Source: Roseovarius sp. SCSIO 43702 (GTDB taxonomy: Bacteria; Pseudomonadota; Alphaproteobacteria; Rhodobacterales; Rhodobacteraceae). Taken from it: a stretch of DNA of 64,000 bases. How positions within the stretch are numbered: the first letter of the stretch is position 1; every line of letters begins with the position of its first letter. Where the stretch lies: contig NZ_CP080623.1 of assembly GCF_019599045.1 (NCBI RefSeq), positions 890,501 through 954,500 of the forward strand, in the 5' to 3' direction. Positions 1-7,395 of this stretch are shown here, in pieces. The position numbers and the translations under genes are program-made. The notes under the pieces were generated by a model, which saw only the letters and a program-made list of their open reading frames with translations, was not told the origin of the DNA and ran no database searches.

Positions 1-441
1 GCTTCGGGCGCTATGGGCTGCGTGGAAACGTCCGACGCGGCGGAAATCGCACACGATCCCGAGTGCGCGGATGCGTTCCTCGATCCATTCGAGGGCTGTT
101 TCGCCTTCGGCCCGGATCGCGCGGGCGCGCGCCGCGCCATGCTTGGCCGCGAGCTTCGCGAGCGAGGGCTTGATGCTGGTGCTGATCTGGCCTCCGTTGC
201 GCGTGCTGCATCCGGCGCCGGGCGCCTCGGCGTCGAGCACGAGGGTGCTGCGCCCGCCCCGCGCGGTTTCGATGGCGGCGTTGAGACCGGTATAGCCCGA
301 CCCGACGACGAGCACGTCCACCGCCTTTGGCAGATCGGTCGCATCGGGGCCCGGATCTTCGAGGCCGTCGAGCCAGTAGGGCCGCCGTGACCAGTCCTCT
401 GTCATGATGTCCGTCGCCGCCGGTCGGGTCGCGTCCCACAT
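1..441 (-). CDS. FAD-dependent oxidoreductase (DadA/OrdL-like), 3' part cut by window edge
   Basis: Only the first 147 codons are present; the frame stays open to base 1. After a short leader with Trp/Tyr residues typical of gamma-glutamylputrescine oxidase-like and other DAO-family enzymes, a Rossmann FAD-binding motif V-V-G-S-G-Y-T-G appears near residue 45, followed by an acidic residue at the end of the second strand (LVLDAEAPG) and the conserved substrate-side segment CSTRNGGQI. The family oxidises amines or amino acids using FAD in the cytoplasm; the substrate cannot be told from this fragment. The gene is divergent from the LysR regulator at 564, with about 120 bases between the start codons, which suggests that the regulator controls it. 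Confidence 0.85.
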   Translation of the reverse strand, partial: MWDATRPAATDIMTEDWSRRPYWLDGLEDPGPDATDLPKAVDVLVVGSGYTGLNAAIETARGGRSTLVLDAEAPGAGCSTRNGGQISTSIKPSLAKLAAKHGAARARAIRAEGETALEWIEERIRALGIVCDFRRVGRFHAAHSARS

Positions 442-563
442 GCCGTTCCCCCTGGATGCCCGAAACACAAGGCCGGCTGATCGTAGGAAACTCCCTTTGA
501 TTAAGCAATTGAATGTCATTAATGAATATATTCGATCTGTTAATACAGTTGATCGGAAAGACG

Positions 564-1520
564 GTGCGACTCACCCTTCGGCAACTCGAGGTTTTCAATG
601 CCCTGTTCGACGCAGGTTCGGTCTCGCGGGCGGCGGACCGGCTCAACCTGTCGCAGCCTGCCGTCAGCGTGGCGTTGGGCAAGCTTGAGGTCGATATCGG
701 GTTTCGGCTCTTTCACCGGGACCGGGGCTTCTTTGCTCCCACGAGCGAGGCCTTGCTGCTGCGCGACGAGGTGCAGCAGGGGGTTGCGGCGCTCGCGCGC
801 GTGGAAGAGCGGGCGCGCGAAATCAGGAAGGGCGGCGTGGGCAGCATCATCGTGGCGAGCAACGGCGCAATGGCCTACAGTCTTCTGCCGCGCGTCATGG
901 CGGAGTTCCAGCGCGATCACCCGGAAACGCGGATCGAGCTTCGGGTGCACAGTTCGCGTCGGGTCGCCGCATGGGTCGGAAGCCGCCAGATCGACATCGG
1001 CCTCATCGACGCGCCGGTCCCGGCGGCCGGGCTCGAGGCGGAGCTGGTGCAGATGGCCTGCGTCGTCATCATGCGCGCCGACGATCCGCTTGCCGCATGC
1101 AAGGAGGTTGGGCCCAGCAACATCGCGGAGCGTGCCTTCATCGCGGTGACTGGCGATCATCAGGTGGACCGGCAGGTGGCGCATCTGATGGCGCAGCACG
1201 GGGCGGAACTGAGTTACCGCGCCTCGAGCTATTTCTACGCGATCGGCCGCGCGCTCGTCGCGGCGGGGGGCGGTATCGCGATCATCGACCCGGTGAACGG
1301 CACCGCCGAGTTGGGTGACGGCGTGGTGGCCCGTCCGTTCCGGCCGACCGTGGTGCATGACCTCGCCGTGATCCGACCCAAGGGGCAGCCCATGGGCCTT
1401 GCCGCCGAACGGTTCCATGCGCGGCTGCGCGCGGCGTTGACGCCCTACCGGATGGGCGGGGGTGCGGGGCAGGCGCTTGATGCGGGGCTGCGTGGCGCGG
1501 CGACGCCATCTTGGAGTTAA
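564..1520 (+). CDS. LysR-family transcriptional regulator
   Basis: About 318 residues if the GTG at 564 is used. The N-terminal winged helix-turn-helix is clear (LTLRQLEVFNALFDAGSVSRAADRL is split over residues 3-27, then SQPAVSVALGKLE), followed by a periplasmic-binding-protein-like effector domain from about residue 90 to 290. The GTG has GGAAAG just upstream and gives the usual LysR spacing to the HTH. An ATG at 513 would add 17 residues but places the start inside an AT-rich stretch that looks like promoter. The effector is unknown. It is divergent from the FAD oxidoreductase at 1-441, its most likely target, and convergent with the racemase at 1536. Confidence 0.9.
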   Translation: MRLTLRQLEVFNALFDAGSVSRAADRLNLSQPAVSVALGKLEVDIGFRLFHRDRGFFAPTSEALLLRDEVQQGVAALARVEERAREIRKGGVGSIIVASNGAMAYSLLPRVMAEFQRDHPETRIELRVHSSRRVAAWVGSRQIDIGLIDAPVPAAGLEAELVQMACVVIMRADDPLAACKEVGPSNIAERAFIAVTGDHQVDRQVAHLMAQHGAELSYRASSYFYAIGRALVAAGGGIAIIDPVNGTAELGDGVVARPFRPTVVHDLAVIRPKGQPMGLAAERFHARLRAALTPYRMGGGAGQALDAGLRGAATPSWS

Positions 1521-1535
1521 GTTACTGGTATAAGA

Positions 1536-2621
1536 TCATAAAAGACCACGATCCCGGAGTTCCGCGAGAATGACCGCGCGGTCCTGTCCCCGCGCCGGAG
1601 GCTTGCGGATCTTCGCGCGTCGTCCGTCGAAACGGGGGGCTGGCGCGGGTTGAAGCGGGTCGCTCTGCCAGATGCGGCGGGCGGCGTTGTGGGTGTCCTG
1701 CGCGGCTTCGGAGGGGCTGAGCACCGGGGCGGCGCAGGTGTCGGTGTCCGACAGGAGCGCGGCCCAGTGATCGCGGGGTTCGTCCGCGAAGATGCAGGCG
1801 AGCCGCGCGGTCTGAGCAGGCCAGAGCACGGGGTCGTTCTGGCTTTGCATCTCGGGGTCGTCGCCGAGGCCGAGCGCGTCGAGGAAGGCGCGGTAGAACT
1901 TGGGCTCGATGGCCTGGACGGCGATGTAGCCGCCGCAGGCGCAGACATAGCTGCGCGACCAATGTGGCCCGTCCAGGAGACCCGCGCCGCGTTTCTCGGG
2001 GATGTGACCGGCTTCGGATATGGCCATCAGGAGGCCCATGAGATGCGCGGACCCATCGACGATCGCCGCGTCGACCACCGTGCCCCGGCCGGTTTTGAGT
2101 GCAGATATATACCCTGCCAGAAGCCCCGCCACCAGATATAGTGCCCCACCGCCGACGTCGCCGAGCAGCGAGGGCGGGGGGAAGGGCGGCTCGCCCGGTG
2201 GCGAGGCGAACCAGAGCGCGCCGGAGCTGGCCAGGTAGGTGAAATCGTGGCCCGCCTGGTGCGCCTTCGGCCCGTCCTGTCCCCAGCCGGTCATCCGGCC
2301 GTAGACGAGGGCGGGGTTCAGGGCGTGCATCGGTTCGGGCCCGAGGCCCAGCCGTTCCATGACGCCGGGCCGGAAACCCTCGATCAGCATATCCGCCTCG
2401 GAAATCAAGGCCTTGGCAACCTCGAGGTCGTCCGTATCCTTGAGGTCGAGCAGGATCGAACGCTTGCCGCGGTCGATGAGGCTCGGATCGGCGGTCAGGG
2501 CGTCGGGCTTGTTCGGGCGGTGCACGACCACCACCTCGGCGCCCAGGTCGGCAAGCATCATGGCGGCGAAGGGGCCGGGGCCCAGTCCCTCGATCTCGAC
2601 GACGCGCACTCCGTTCAGCAT
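1536..2621 (-). CDS. alpha-methylacyl-CoA racemase, CaiB/BaiF family
   Basis: This is a 361-residue class III CoA-transferase fold protein. The start at 2621 is chosen because AGGGAG lies 7 bases upstream; a longer frame exists but runs back through a short tandem repeat. Two residues known to act as acid/base pair in alpha-methylacyl-CoA racemase are in place: His125 in AGHDFTYLASSGAL and Asp155 in LLGDVGGG. The N-terminal GVRVVEIEGLGPGPFAAMML segment is also typical. These enzymes epimerise (2R)/(2S)-methyl-branched acyl-CoAs in the cytoplasm during branched fatty acid or sterol side-chain breakdown. It is the last gene on its strand here and converges with the LysR gene, 15 bases away. Confidence 0.88.
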   Translation of the reverse strand: MLNGVRVVEIEGLGPGPFAAMMLADLGAEVVVVHRPNKPDALTADPSLIDRGKRSILLDLKDTDDLEVAKALISEADMLIEGFRPGVMERLGLGPEPMHALNPALVYGRMTGWGQDGPKAHQAGHDFTYLASSGALWFASPPGEPPFPPPSLLGDVGGGALYLVAGLLAGYISALKTGRGTVVDAAIVDGSAHLMGLLMAISEAGHIPEKRGAGLLDGPHWSRSYVCACGGYIAVQAIEPKFYRAFLDALGLGDDPEMQSQNDPVLWPAQTARLACIFADEPRDHWAALLSDTDTCAAPVLSPSEAAQDTHNAARRIWQSDPLQPAPAPRFDGRRAKIRKPPARGQDRAVILAELRDRGLL

Positions 2622-2666
2622 GTCCATTCTCCCTGGCGACTCAGCAATGGTTAACGGGCCGACCCC

Positions 2667-2710
2667 CACGTCGGTATCCACGTCGGTATCCATGTCGGTA
2701 TCGCGTCGGT
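2667..2710. repeat. 44-bp tandem repeat, copy 1 (three 12-bp units plus 8)
   Basis: Three consecutive 12-base units reading CACGTCGGTATC, CACGTCGGTATC and CATGTCGGTATC are followed by GCGTCGGT. It sits upstream of the racemase gene. A second array with the same length, unit size and closing GCGTCGGT is found at 43363-43406. In both cases a GGTTAACGG stands a little before the array. Its role is unknown. Confidence 0.9.
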
Positions 2711-2794
2711 AACTCGCGCGGGATCGAAATGTAAACGCACCGCGCGCAGGTTCGCGACCGAACGGGTCGAAATGCCCCGCTCGTTCCCGCCACG

Positions 2795-3778
2795 CTACAT
2801 CCGCTTCTGCGTGCGTCGCGCCGCCGCGACCGGCCGCCCGAGCTGGCGCTCGCGGAGGAAGACGAAGAGGCCCGAGGCGAGGATGAGGGCGATGCCGGTG
2901 GCGGTCACGAGGTCGGGCAGATCCCCGAAGATCACCCAGCCCCAGAAGATCGCGAGCGGCAGGCCGGTATACTCGAACGGCGCCACGGTCGCGGCGTTGG
3001 ACATGCGATAGGCCGCGGACATGCAGTAGCCAACGACCCCCGCCACGAGTCCGAGAACCACGAAGAGCCAGAGGTCGCCGTCCACCGGCCAGGTCCAGGC
3101 GCGGAAGAGGAACTGCATGCTGGGGCTGTCGAACTGCGTGGCATAGCGGCCATCGCCCGCCACCAGCCAGAAGAGCCCGCCTACCACGAGGAACATCCCT
3201 TGCAGGTAGACGGCAAGGGCCGAGGCGCGGCTCGTCACGCCGAGCTTGCGGGTGAGGAGCTGTGTCGTGGCGTAGGCGAAGGCCCCGACGATCGGCAGGA
3301 GGTAGACGAAGAGCGGCGCGTCGCGCTCGGCCCCACCGGCCCAGGGGCGGGTGACGATGATCACGCCAATGAGCCCCACGATCACCGCGCCGATGCGGTA
3401 GGGGCCGACCTTCTCGCCCAGGAAGGGAATGCTGAGCAACGTGATGAGCAGTGGCGAGATGAAGAAGATCGCCGTGGTCTCGGCAAGGCTCAGCGCGGCG
3501 AGGGCGGTGAAGAAGGACATGTTGGCCACCACGATCATCAGCCCGCGCAGGATGTGCAGGCCGGGCCGCGCCGTGCGCAGGATCGACCAGCCGCCTTCGA
3601 ACTGCACGATGGTGAGCGAGAAGCAGATGCCGATGGCCGAGCGGACGAAGACCATCTGGTGCAGGGGATAGCCGCCCGAAAGGAACTTGATGACGGTGTC
3701 GTTCACGGAAATGGCCGTGATCCCGATCAGCATGAAGGCGATGCCGAGGGCGGGGTTGGGTTGGCTCTGCGAGGACAT
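2795..3778 (-). CDS. DMT superfamily transporter (EamA family)
   Basis: A 327-residue inner-membrane protein made of two EamA repeats of five hydrophobic helices each (first repeat about residues 10-145, second about 165-305). The segment LSLAETTAIFFISPLLITLL closes the first repeat in the usual way, and NAATVAPFEYTGLPLAIFWG the second. The start at 3778 has AAAGGA at a good distance; an upstream ATG 24 bases earlier lacks one. Family members export metabolites or amino acids; the substrate is not readable here. It stands alone between the racemase and the divergent CoxG-like gene. Confidence 0.88.
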   Translation of the reverse strand: MSSQSQPNPALGIAFMLIGITAISVNDTVIKFLSGGYPLHQMVFVRSAIGICFSLTIVQFEGGWSILRTARPGLHILRGLMIVVANMSFFTALAALSLAETTAIFFISPLLITLLSIPFLGEKVGPYRIGAVIVGLIGVIIVTRPWAGGAERDAPLFVYLLPIVGAFAYATTQLLTRKLGVTSRASALAVYLQGMFLVVGGLFWLVAGDGRYATQFDSPSMQFLFRAWTWPVDGDLWLFVVLGLVAGVVGYCMSAAYRMSNAATVAPFEYTGLPLAIFWGWVIFGDLPDLVTATGIALILASGLFVFLRERQLGRPVAAARRTQKRM

Positions 3779-3935
3779 GGGTGCGATCCTTTCGCGCGCC
3801 ACATTACGCGGTTTTCCCGCGGCGAACAGAGGGCAGGCACGGGCCGGATCGAAACCTGCGCGCCGGCATCGCGCGTTGCGCGCGGGGCGCGGTTGCGGCT
3901 AGACTTCGCGCAGCACCGCAGGAAGGAGCCATCCC

Positions 3936-4439
3936 ATGAAGATGACAGGTGAACGCGAGATCGCCGCCCCGCGCGAGACCGTCTGGGCCGCGCTTCTGAG
4001 CGAGGAGGTCCTCAAGGAATGCGTGCCGGGTGCCGAGGAGGTGAGCGGCACGCCCGAGGACGGCTTCGATGCCGTGGTCATGCAGAAGGTGGGGCCGGTC
4101 AAGGCCACGTTTCGCGGTCGCGTGATCCTGTCGGACATGGTGGAGCCGGAAAGCCTGACCCTGACCGGAGAGGGGAAAGGCGGCGCAGCGGGCTTCGCCA
4201 AGGGTGGCGCGGACGTGACCCTCGAGGAGGTCGAGGGCGGCACGCGCCTTGTCTACGACGTGGAGGCGAAGGTGGGTGGCAAGCTCGCTCAGCTTGGCAG
4301 CCGGATCGTGGACGGGTTCGCCAAGAAGATGGCGGACCAGTTCTTTTCCCGGCTGGAGGAGGTCATCGAGGGTCCGAAACCCGAGGATGACGACGAGGTG
4401 GCCGAGAAGAAGGGCTGGCTGAAAAAGCTCATCAGCTGA
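3936..4439 (+). CDS. CoxG-like SRPBCC-fold protein
   Basis: A 167-residue soluble protein matching the carbon monoxide dehydrogenase subunit G (CoxG) family: it opens with MKMTGEREIAAPRETVWAAL and contains the CVPGAEEV and FAKGGADVTLEE segments seen in these helix-grip proteins. CoxG is thought to recruit CO dehydrogenase to the membrane through a C-terminal part; here the C-terminus is acidic then basic (KKGWLKKL) with no membrane helix. No CoxLMS genes are near, so a general ligand-binding or maturation role is as likely. GGAAGGAG precedes the start by 7 bases. It converges with the gene at 4626 across the double hairpin at 4516-4589. Confidence 0.8.
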   Translation: MKMTGEREIAAPRETVWAALLSEEVLKECVPGAEEVSGTPEDGFDAVVMQKVGPVKATFRGRVILSDMVEPESLTLTGEGKGGAAGFAKGGADVTLEEVEGGTRLVYDVEAKVGGKLAQLGSRIVDGFAKKMADQFFSRLEEVIEGPKPEDDDEVAEKKGWLKKLIS

Positions 4440-4515
4440 TCCCCGCGAAGGTGAAGATCATCGCGAATTTTATTCGCGCCGCGGCGGACGATGCGCGCGG
4501 ATGCCGGAAGGTGAT

Positions 4516-4589
4516 GGGGGCTTTGCCCCCGACCGCCAAAGCCCGGCGGGCTTTGGCGGCCTCCCCCAGGATATTTGGAGCAGGAGAAG
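4516..4589. repeat. Double-hairpin dispersed element between convergent genes
   Basis: Two perfect hairpins follow each other: GGGGGC-TTT-GCCCCC at 4516-4530, then CCGCCAAAGCCC, a 3-base loop and its exact complement at 4533-4559. They are followed by a tail CCCCCAGGATATTTGGAGCA. From memory, this arrangement with the GGATATTTGG tail occurs in many intergenic spots of Rhodobacteraceae genomes, as REP elements do in enterics. Lying between two convergent genes, it could also act as a bidirectional terminator. Only one copy was found in this window. Confidence 0.7.
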
Positions 4590-4625
4590 CAGGCCCGAAC
4601 CTCTGCCCGCGGTCGCCGGGACGGA

Positions 4626-6416
4626 TCACTCCCAGCAGCTTACCAGCACGGTCATGCGCCGGGCGCGTTCGGCAAGCGCGTCGGGCGTGAGCGTGGTGCG
4701 CTCGGATGTCGTGACGGGGGTGAGACCCGCGCCGCGGAGCGCGGTGGAGATCGCCTCGGCGTCGGCGGCGAGGCTCACGCCATCGGGAAGCTGGCGGCCC
4801 GTGTCGGGAGGCGGCAGCAGCATTCCGACGACGCCGCCGGCGGTATCGAGGACCGGTCCGCCCGCGTCGCCCTCGAGCGCGGCGAGCGCGAGGCGGGCCA
4901 TCGTCTCCTCGCCCGCGAGGCCGCGCAGGTCGGCAAGCGTGCCATGGGTGATGGACGGGGCGCCGAGGACGCCGCCGAAGGAGTAGCCCGCGACCGCGAT
5001 GTCGGAGTTGAGGCGCGGCGGTTCGGCCTGGAGCCGCGCGACGCCCATGGGCGCGAGACGCGCCTGCGGCTTGAGGATCGCGATGCCGGTCGCCTCGTCG
5101 CGGGTCAGCACCTCGGCGCGCTGATCGTCCTCGAGCGTGATATGGCCGCACCCCTCGACCGCGCGCGCGGTGGTCACGACCGTGCCCGCGCTGTCGGCGA
5201 AGAAGCCCGAGAGGGCGCGGATCGGGCGGCGGATCTCGAGCCCCGAGACGAGGTCGATGTCCTGCTCGGCATTGCTTCCGGCCGCGGGGTCGAGCACGCC
5301 GTCGATGCGCCGGAAGCTCTCCTGCATCTCGGCGAGGAGGCGGGTGCGGCGGTCTTCGTCGCCCGCGGGCCAGACGAGGGTGAAGCCCTTGATCCGTCCG
5401 TTCTCGAGCGAGGCGACGGTGTGCGAGACCGTCGTCGCGCTTTCGCCGATGAGCACGAAGCTCCGGTCCTTGCGTTCGCGCGGGCCGTCGACGGGGACGA
5501 TACGGAGCGTCTGCATGATGTCGTAGAGGCCGAAGAGCGTGTCCTGGTCGCCTTCCTGGCTGATGAGCAGCACCTTGGCCGGGATGTCGCCCGTGGCTTC
5601 GTAATGGGCGAAGGGCGGTTCGAGCCGCGAGAAGGCGACGACGCCCAGGGGCAGCTTGATCTCGATGCCCGTGCGGGGATCGGAGACGAGGCGCAGGTCG
5701 AGGCCCTCGAGCACGGCGTTGTATTGCCGCAGAAGCTCGGCCCGCTGGCGGGTGGTGAGGATGCCGGTGACCTCATACCCGTTGACCTCCTGCCAGGCGG
5801 CCATGGAGCGGCGGGTGCCGGGGCCGAAGGCGGCGTCGATGCGCCCCTGGTAGAACCCCGCCCATTGCAGCGCGACCTGCAGATCGGCGCGGTCCTCGCG
5901 GGTAAGCTCGCGCTCGGAGGCGCGCGCCTCGCGCGGGGTTTCGTCGGCGGGCTCGGGGTCGGGTTCCGGGTCCGGGAGGGTGGCCGTTTCGGTGCCGGTT
6001 TCATCGAGTTCGGGCTCGGGCTCGGCGGGGAAGGGTGCGGCGGCCGACCCCTGGAGGTCGGCGAGCACGGTGCTGCCCACCGGCCAGATCTGGCGGGCGT
6101 AGTCGGAGCTTTCGGCGATGTAGCTGTCGCGGGGAATGCGGCCTTCGGCGCGCAAAACGCGCAGGACCTGCTCGGCATCCTCGGGGCGATAGGGGCCGAG
6201 CGCGACGGCATACCAGTTCGCATTGAGCTGGAAGCCGTTCACGTCCTGCAACTGTGCCGCGCGGCGGCGCAGCGCCTCGTTGACCTGGGCGAGGCTGGGC
6301 TGCGCCTCGATCTGGACCCAGACGAGGTCCTCGTCGGACCCTTGTGCCGCCGACATGCCGGCCATCGCGACCACGGCCATGATGGCCGCGGCCAAGTTAC
6401 GCATCACCAATTTCAT
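4626..6416 (-). CDS. Secreted trypsin-fold pseudoprotease with peptidoglycan-binding domain
   Basis: A 596-residue exported protein. Residues 1-24 form a signal peptide ending in MSAAQG. Residues about 30-120 resemble a SPOR-like repeat (QIEAQPSLAQVNEAL, NWYAVALGPY). A Pro/Glu-rich linker follows, then a peptidoglycan-binding-1 domain at about 172-235 (LQVALQWAGFYQGRIDAAFG). The C-terminal 200 residues have the layout of a chymotrypsin/HtrA-like protease, but the expected T-A-A-H reads T-A-R (Arg418), the expected D-L-A reads G-I-A (Gly444), and GDSGGP reads GDAGGP (Ala518). All three catalytic residues are therefore lost while the fold motifs persist. It probably binds the cell wall or a partner rather than cutting it. 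It seems to be a single-gene unit. Confidence 0.8.
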   Translation of the reverse strand: MKLVMRNLAAAIMAVVAMAGMSAAQGSDEDLVWVQIEAQPSLAQVNEALRRRAAQLQDVNGFQLNANWYAVALGPYRPEDAEQVLRVLRAEGRIPRDSYIAESSDYARQIWPVGSTVLADLQGSAAAPFPAEPEPELDETGTETATLPDPEPDPEPADETPREARASERELTREDRADLQVALQWAGFYQGRIDAAFGPGTRRSMAAWQEVNGYEVTGILTTRQRAELLRQYNAVLEGLDLRLVSDPRTGIEIKLPLGVVAFSRLEPPFAHYEATGDIPAKVLLISQEGDQDTLFGLYDIMQTLRIVPVDGPRERKDRSFVLIGESATTVSHTVASLENGRIKGFTLVWPAGDEDRRTRLLAEMQESFRRIDGVLDPAAGSNAEQDIDLVSGLEIRRPIRALSGFFADSAGTVVTTARAVEGCGHITLEDDQRAEVLTRDEATGIAILKPQARLAPMGVARLQAEPPRLNSDIAVAGYSFGGVLGAPSITHGTLADLRGLAGEETMARLALAALEGDAGGPVLDTAGGVVGMLLPPPDTGRQLPDGVSLAADAEAISTALRGAGLTPVTTSERTTLTPDALAERARRMTVLVSCWE

Positions 6417-6468
6417 GCCTGTCCCCGTGCCCCTGGTTCGAAATGTCGCACCGTTCTAGCAAAACGCG

Positions 6469-6483
6469 CGGATGATGCATCCG
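6469..6483 (-). terminator. Inverted repeat, possible weak terminator
   Basis: CGGATG and CATCCG form a perfect 6-bp stem with a 3-base loop in the gap between two minus-strand genes. In the minus direction it is followed by CGCG and four T residues. It might end transcription of the periplasmic-protein gene at 6530, but the stem is short. Confidence 0.3.
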
Positions 6484-6529
6484 AAATCTCGCTTTCGTGC
6501 GGTGTTGGGGCCGGGGTGAGGCCTTCGGG

Positions 6530-7306
6530 TCAGTCGATCTTGCCGGGCAGCGACAGGTTGCCGGAGGCCACGTCGAAGATGTCGGTGACGCAGAGAAGCG
6601 GGGCATGCACGCTTTCGTTGACGCGCAGCGCGCTCGTCACGCCGTCATAAGAGGCGCCCTGCAACGGGGCGGTATCGGCGAAACCGACATGAACCACGAT
6701 CTCGGGCCCGTCGAAGACCGGCGTGAACCCCGGCGAATCGATGAAGATGGGCAGGCCGGGCCAGGTGGCGGGAAGGCGCGGCGTCTCGCCCTCTGGGATG
6801 TCGCGCACTCCGAGCGCGCCGTCGCCGCACCCTTCGGTCGGGGTCAGCACGACCCAGTGCGAATGCCATTTCGCCCCGTCATTGCCGAGATCGCCGTCGC
6901 CGTCCTCGTCGAATAGCGGCGTGTCGTCGAAATCGGGATGCGACGTGGCGGCGAGGGCGAGGATCCCGGTGCCGCCCTCGAACCCCACGGTGGCGGGGTC
7001 GAGGGAGGTGGGCCAGACATAGGACAGGACGGGCGCGCCGCCCAGCTGTCCGGCGGGCTCGGGTATCTCGGTCCCTGCGTCGCCCGCGGTGGTCATGTGG
7101 AAGGTGACGGTGCGCCCGGAGCGGTGCACATGCGCCGCCACGATGTCGAAGGGCGCGAGAATGGCATCGTCGGTATCCGAAAGGACCGCATCGGGGCGAT
7201 CGCTGGCGCGGACAGCCTCGGTTTCGCCCGCCTGAAGCGGGCCGGCGAGGGTGCCCGAGGCGAGCGCAAGCGCGAGGGGCAAGGTGGATCTGAGCGAAGT
7301 GGTCAT
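6530..7306 (-). CDS. Periplasmic protein of unknown function, MarR-linked
   Basis: About 258 residues with an N-terminal signal peptide (SLRSTLPLALALASGTLAGPLQAG). I do not recognise a named family. Visible features are an acidic Asp-rich loop (DEDGDGDLGNDG, near residue 135) of the kind that binds calcium, followed by KWHSHWVVL with paired histidines, and two cysteines (EGCGDG and LLCVTD) that could form a disulfide. The start at 7306 has AGGGAG seven bases upstream. It is divergent from the MarR gene at 7396 and shares an operator layout with it (7338-7389), so it is very likely the regulated target. A metal- or ligand-binding stress protein is a guess only. Confidence 0.75.
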   Translation of the reverse strand: MTTSLRSTLPLALALASGTLAGPLQAGETEAVRASDRPDAVLSDTDDAILAPFDIVAAHVHRSGRTVTFHMTTAGDAGTEIPEPAGQLGGAPVLSYVWPTSLDPATVGFEGGTGILALAATSHPDFDDTPLFDEDGDGDLGNDGAKWHSHWVVLTPTEGCGDGALGVRDIPEGETPRLPATWPGLPIFIDSPGFTPVFDGPEIVVHVGFADTAPLQGASYDGVTSALRVNESVHAPLLCVTDIFDVASGNLSLPGKID

Positions 7307-7337
7307 GGCGGGTCTCCCTGTTTCGAGTTGTATCGCC

Positions 7338-7367
7338 ATTATAGTAGCGAGTCGATACTATTGGCAA
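7338..7367 (-). promoter_or_regulatory. Promoter of the periplasmic-protein gene
   Basis: Read on the minus strand, TTGCCA (7367-7362) is separated by 18 bases from a consensus TATAAT (7343-7338). Transcription would start near 7331, leaving a short leader with the AGGGAG ribosome site. Its -35 overlaps the -35 of the opposite promoter. Confidence 0.75.
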
Positions 7368-7385
7368 GCCCGTTTCGACTCGCTA
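7345..7385. promoter_or_regulatory. Paired inverted operator half-sites for the MarR regulator
   Basis: TAGCGAGTCGA at 7345-7355 recurs as its exact reverse complement TCGACTCGCTA at 7375-7385, 30 bases centre to centre, or about three helical turns. Each copy lies in the spacer next to the -10 of one of the two divergent promoters, so one bound protein per promoter would block both genes. Confidence 0.75.
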
Positions 7386-7389
7386 TGAT
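7361..7389 (+). promoter_or_regulatory. Promoter of the marR gene, predicts a leaderless mRNA
   Basis: TTGGCA (7361-7366), a 17-base spacer and TATGAT (7384-7389) form a near-consensus sigma-70 promoter. The predicted start of transcription falls at about 7396, which is the ATG itself. No Shine-Dalgarno sequence is present, in line with a leaderless message. Confidence 0.75.
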
Positions 7390-7395
7390 GTGCCC

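Noticed and set aside
2622-2693. Longer racemase start giving an Asp-Thr-Asp-Val repeat head
   Set aside because: That part is the 12-bp tandem repeat, which also occurs in non-coding DNA at 43363, and the internal ATG at 2621 has a proper ribosome site.
4575-6650. A 691-codon frame on the plus strand opposite the pseudoprotease gene
   Set aside because: It has no domain-like segments and reads as Arg/Gly/Ala/Asp-rich antisense, as expected opposite a real GC-rich gene; the minus-strand frame has a signal peptide and known motifs.
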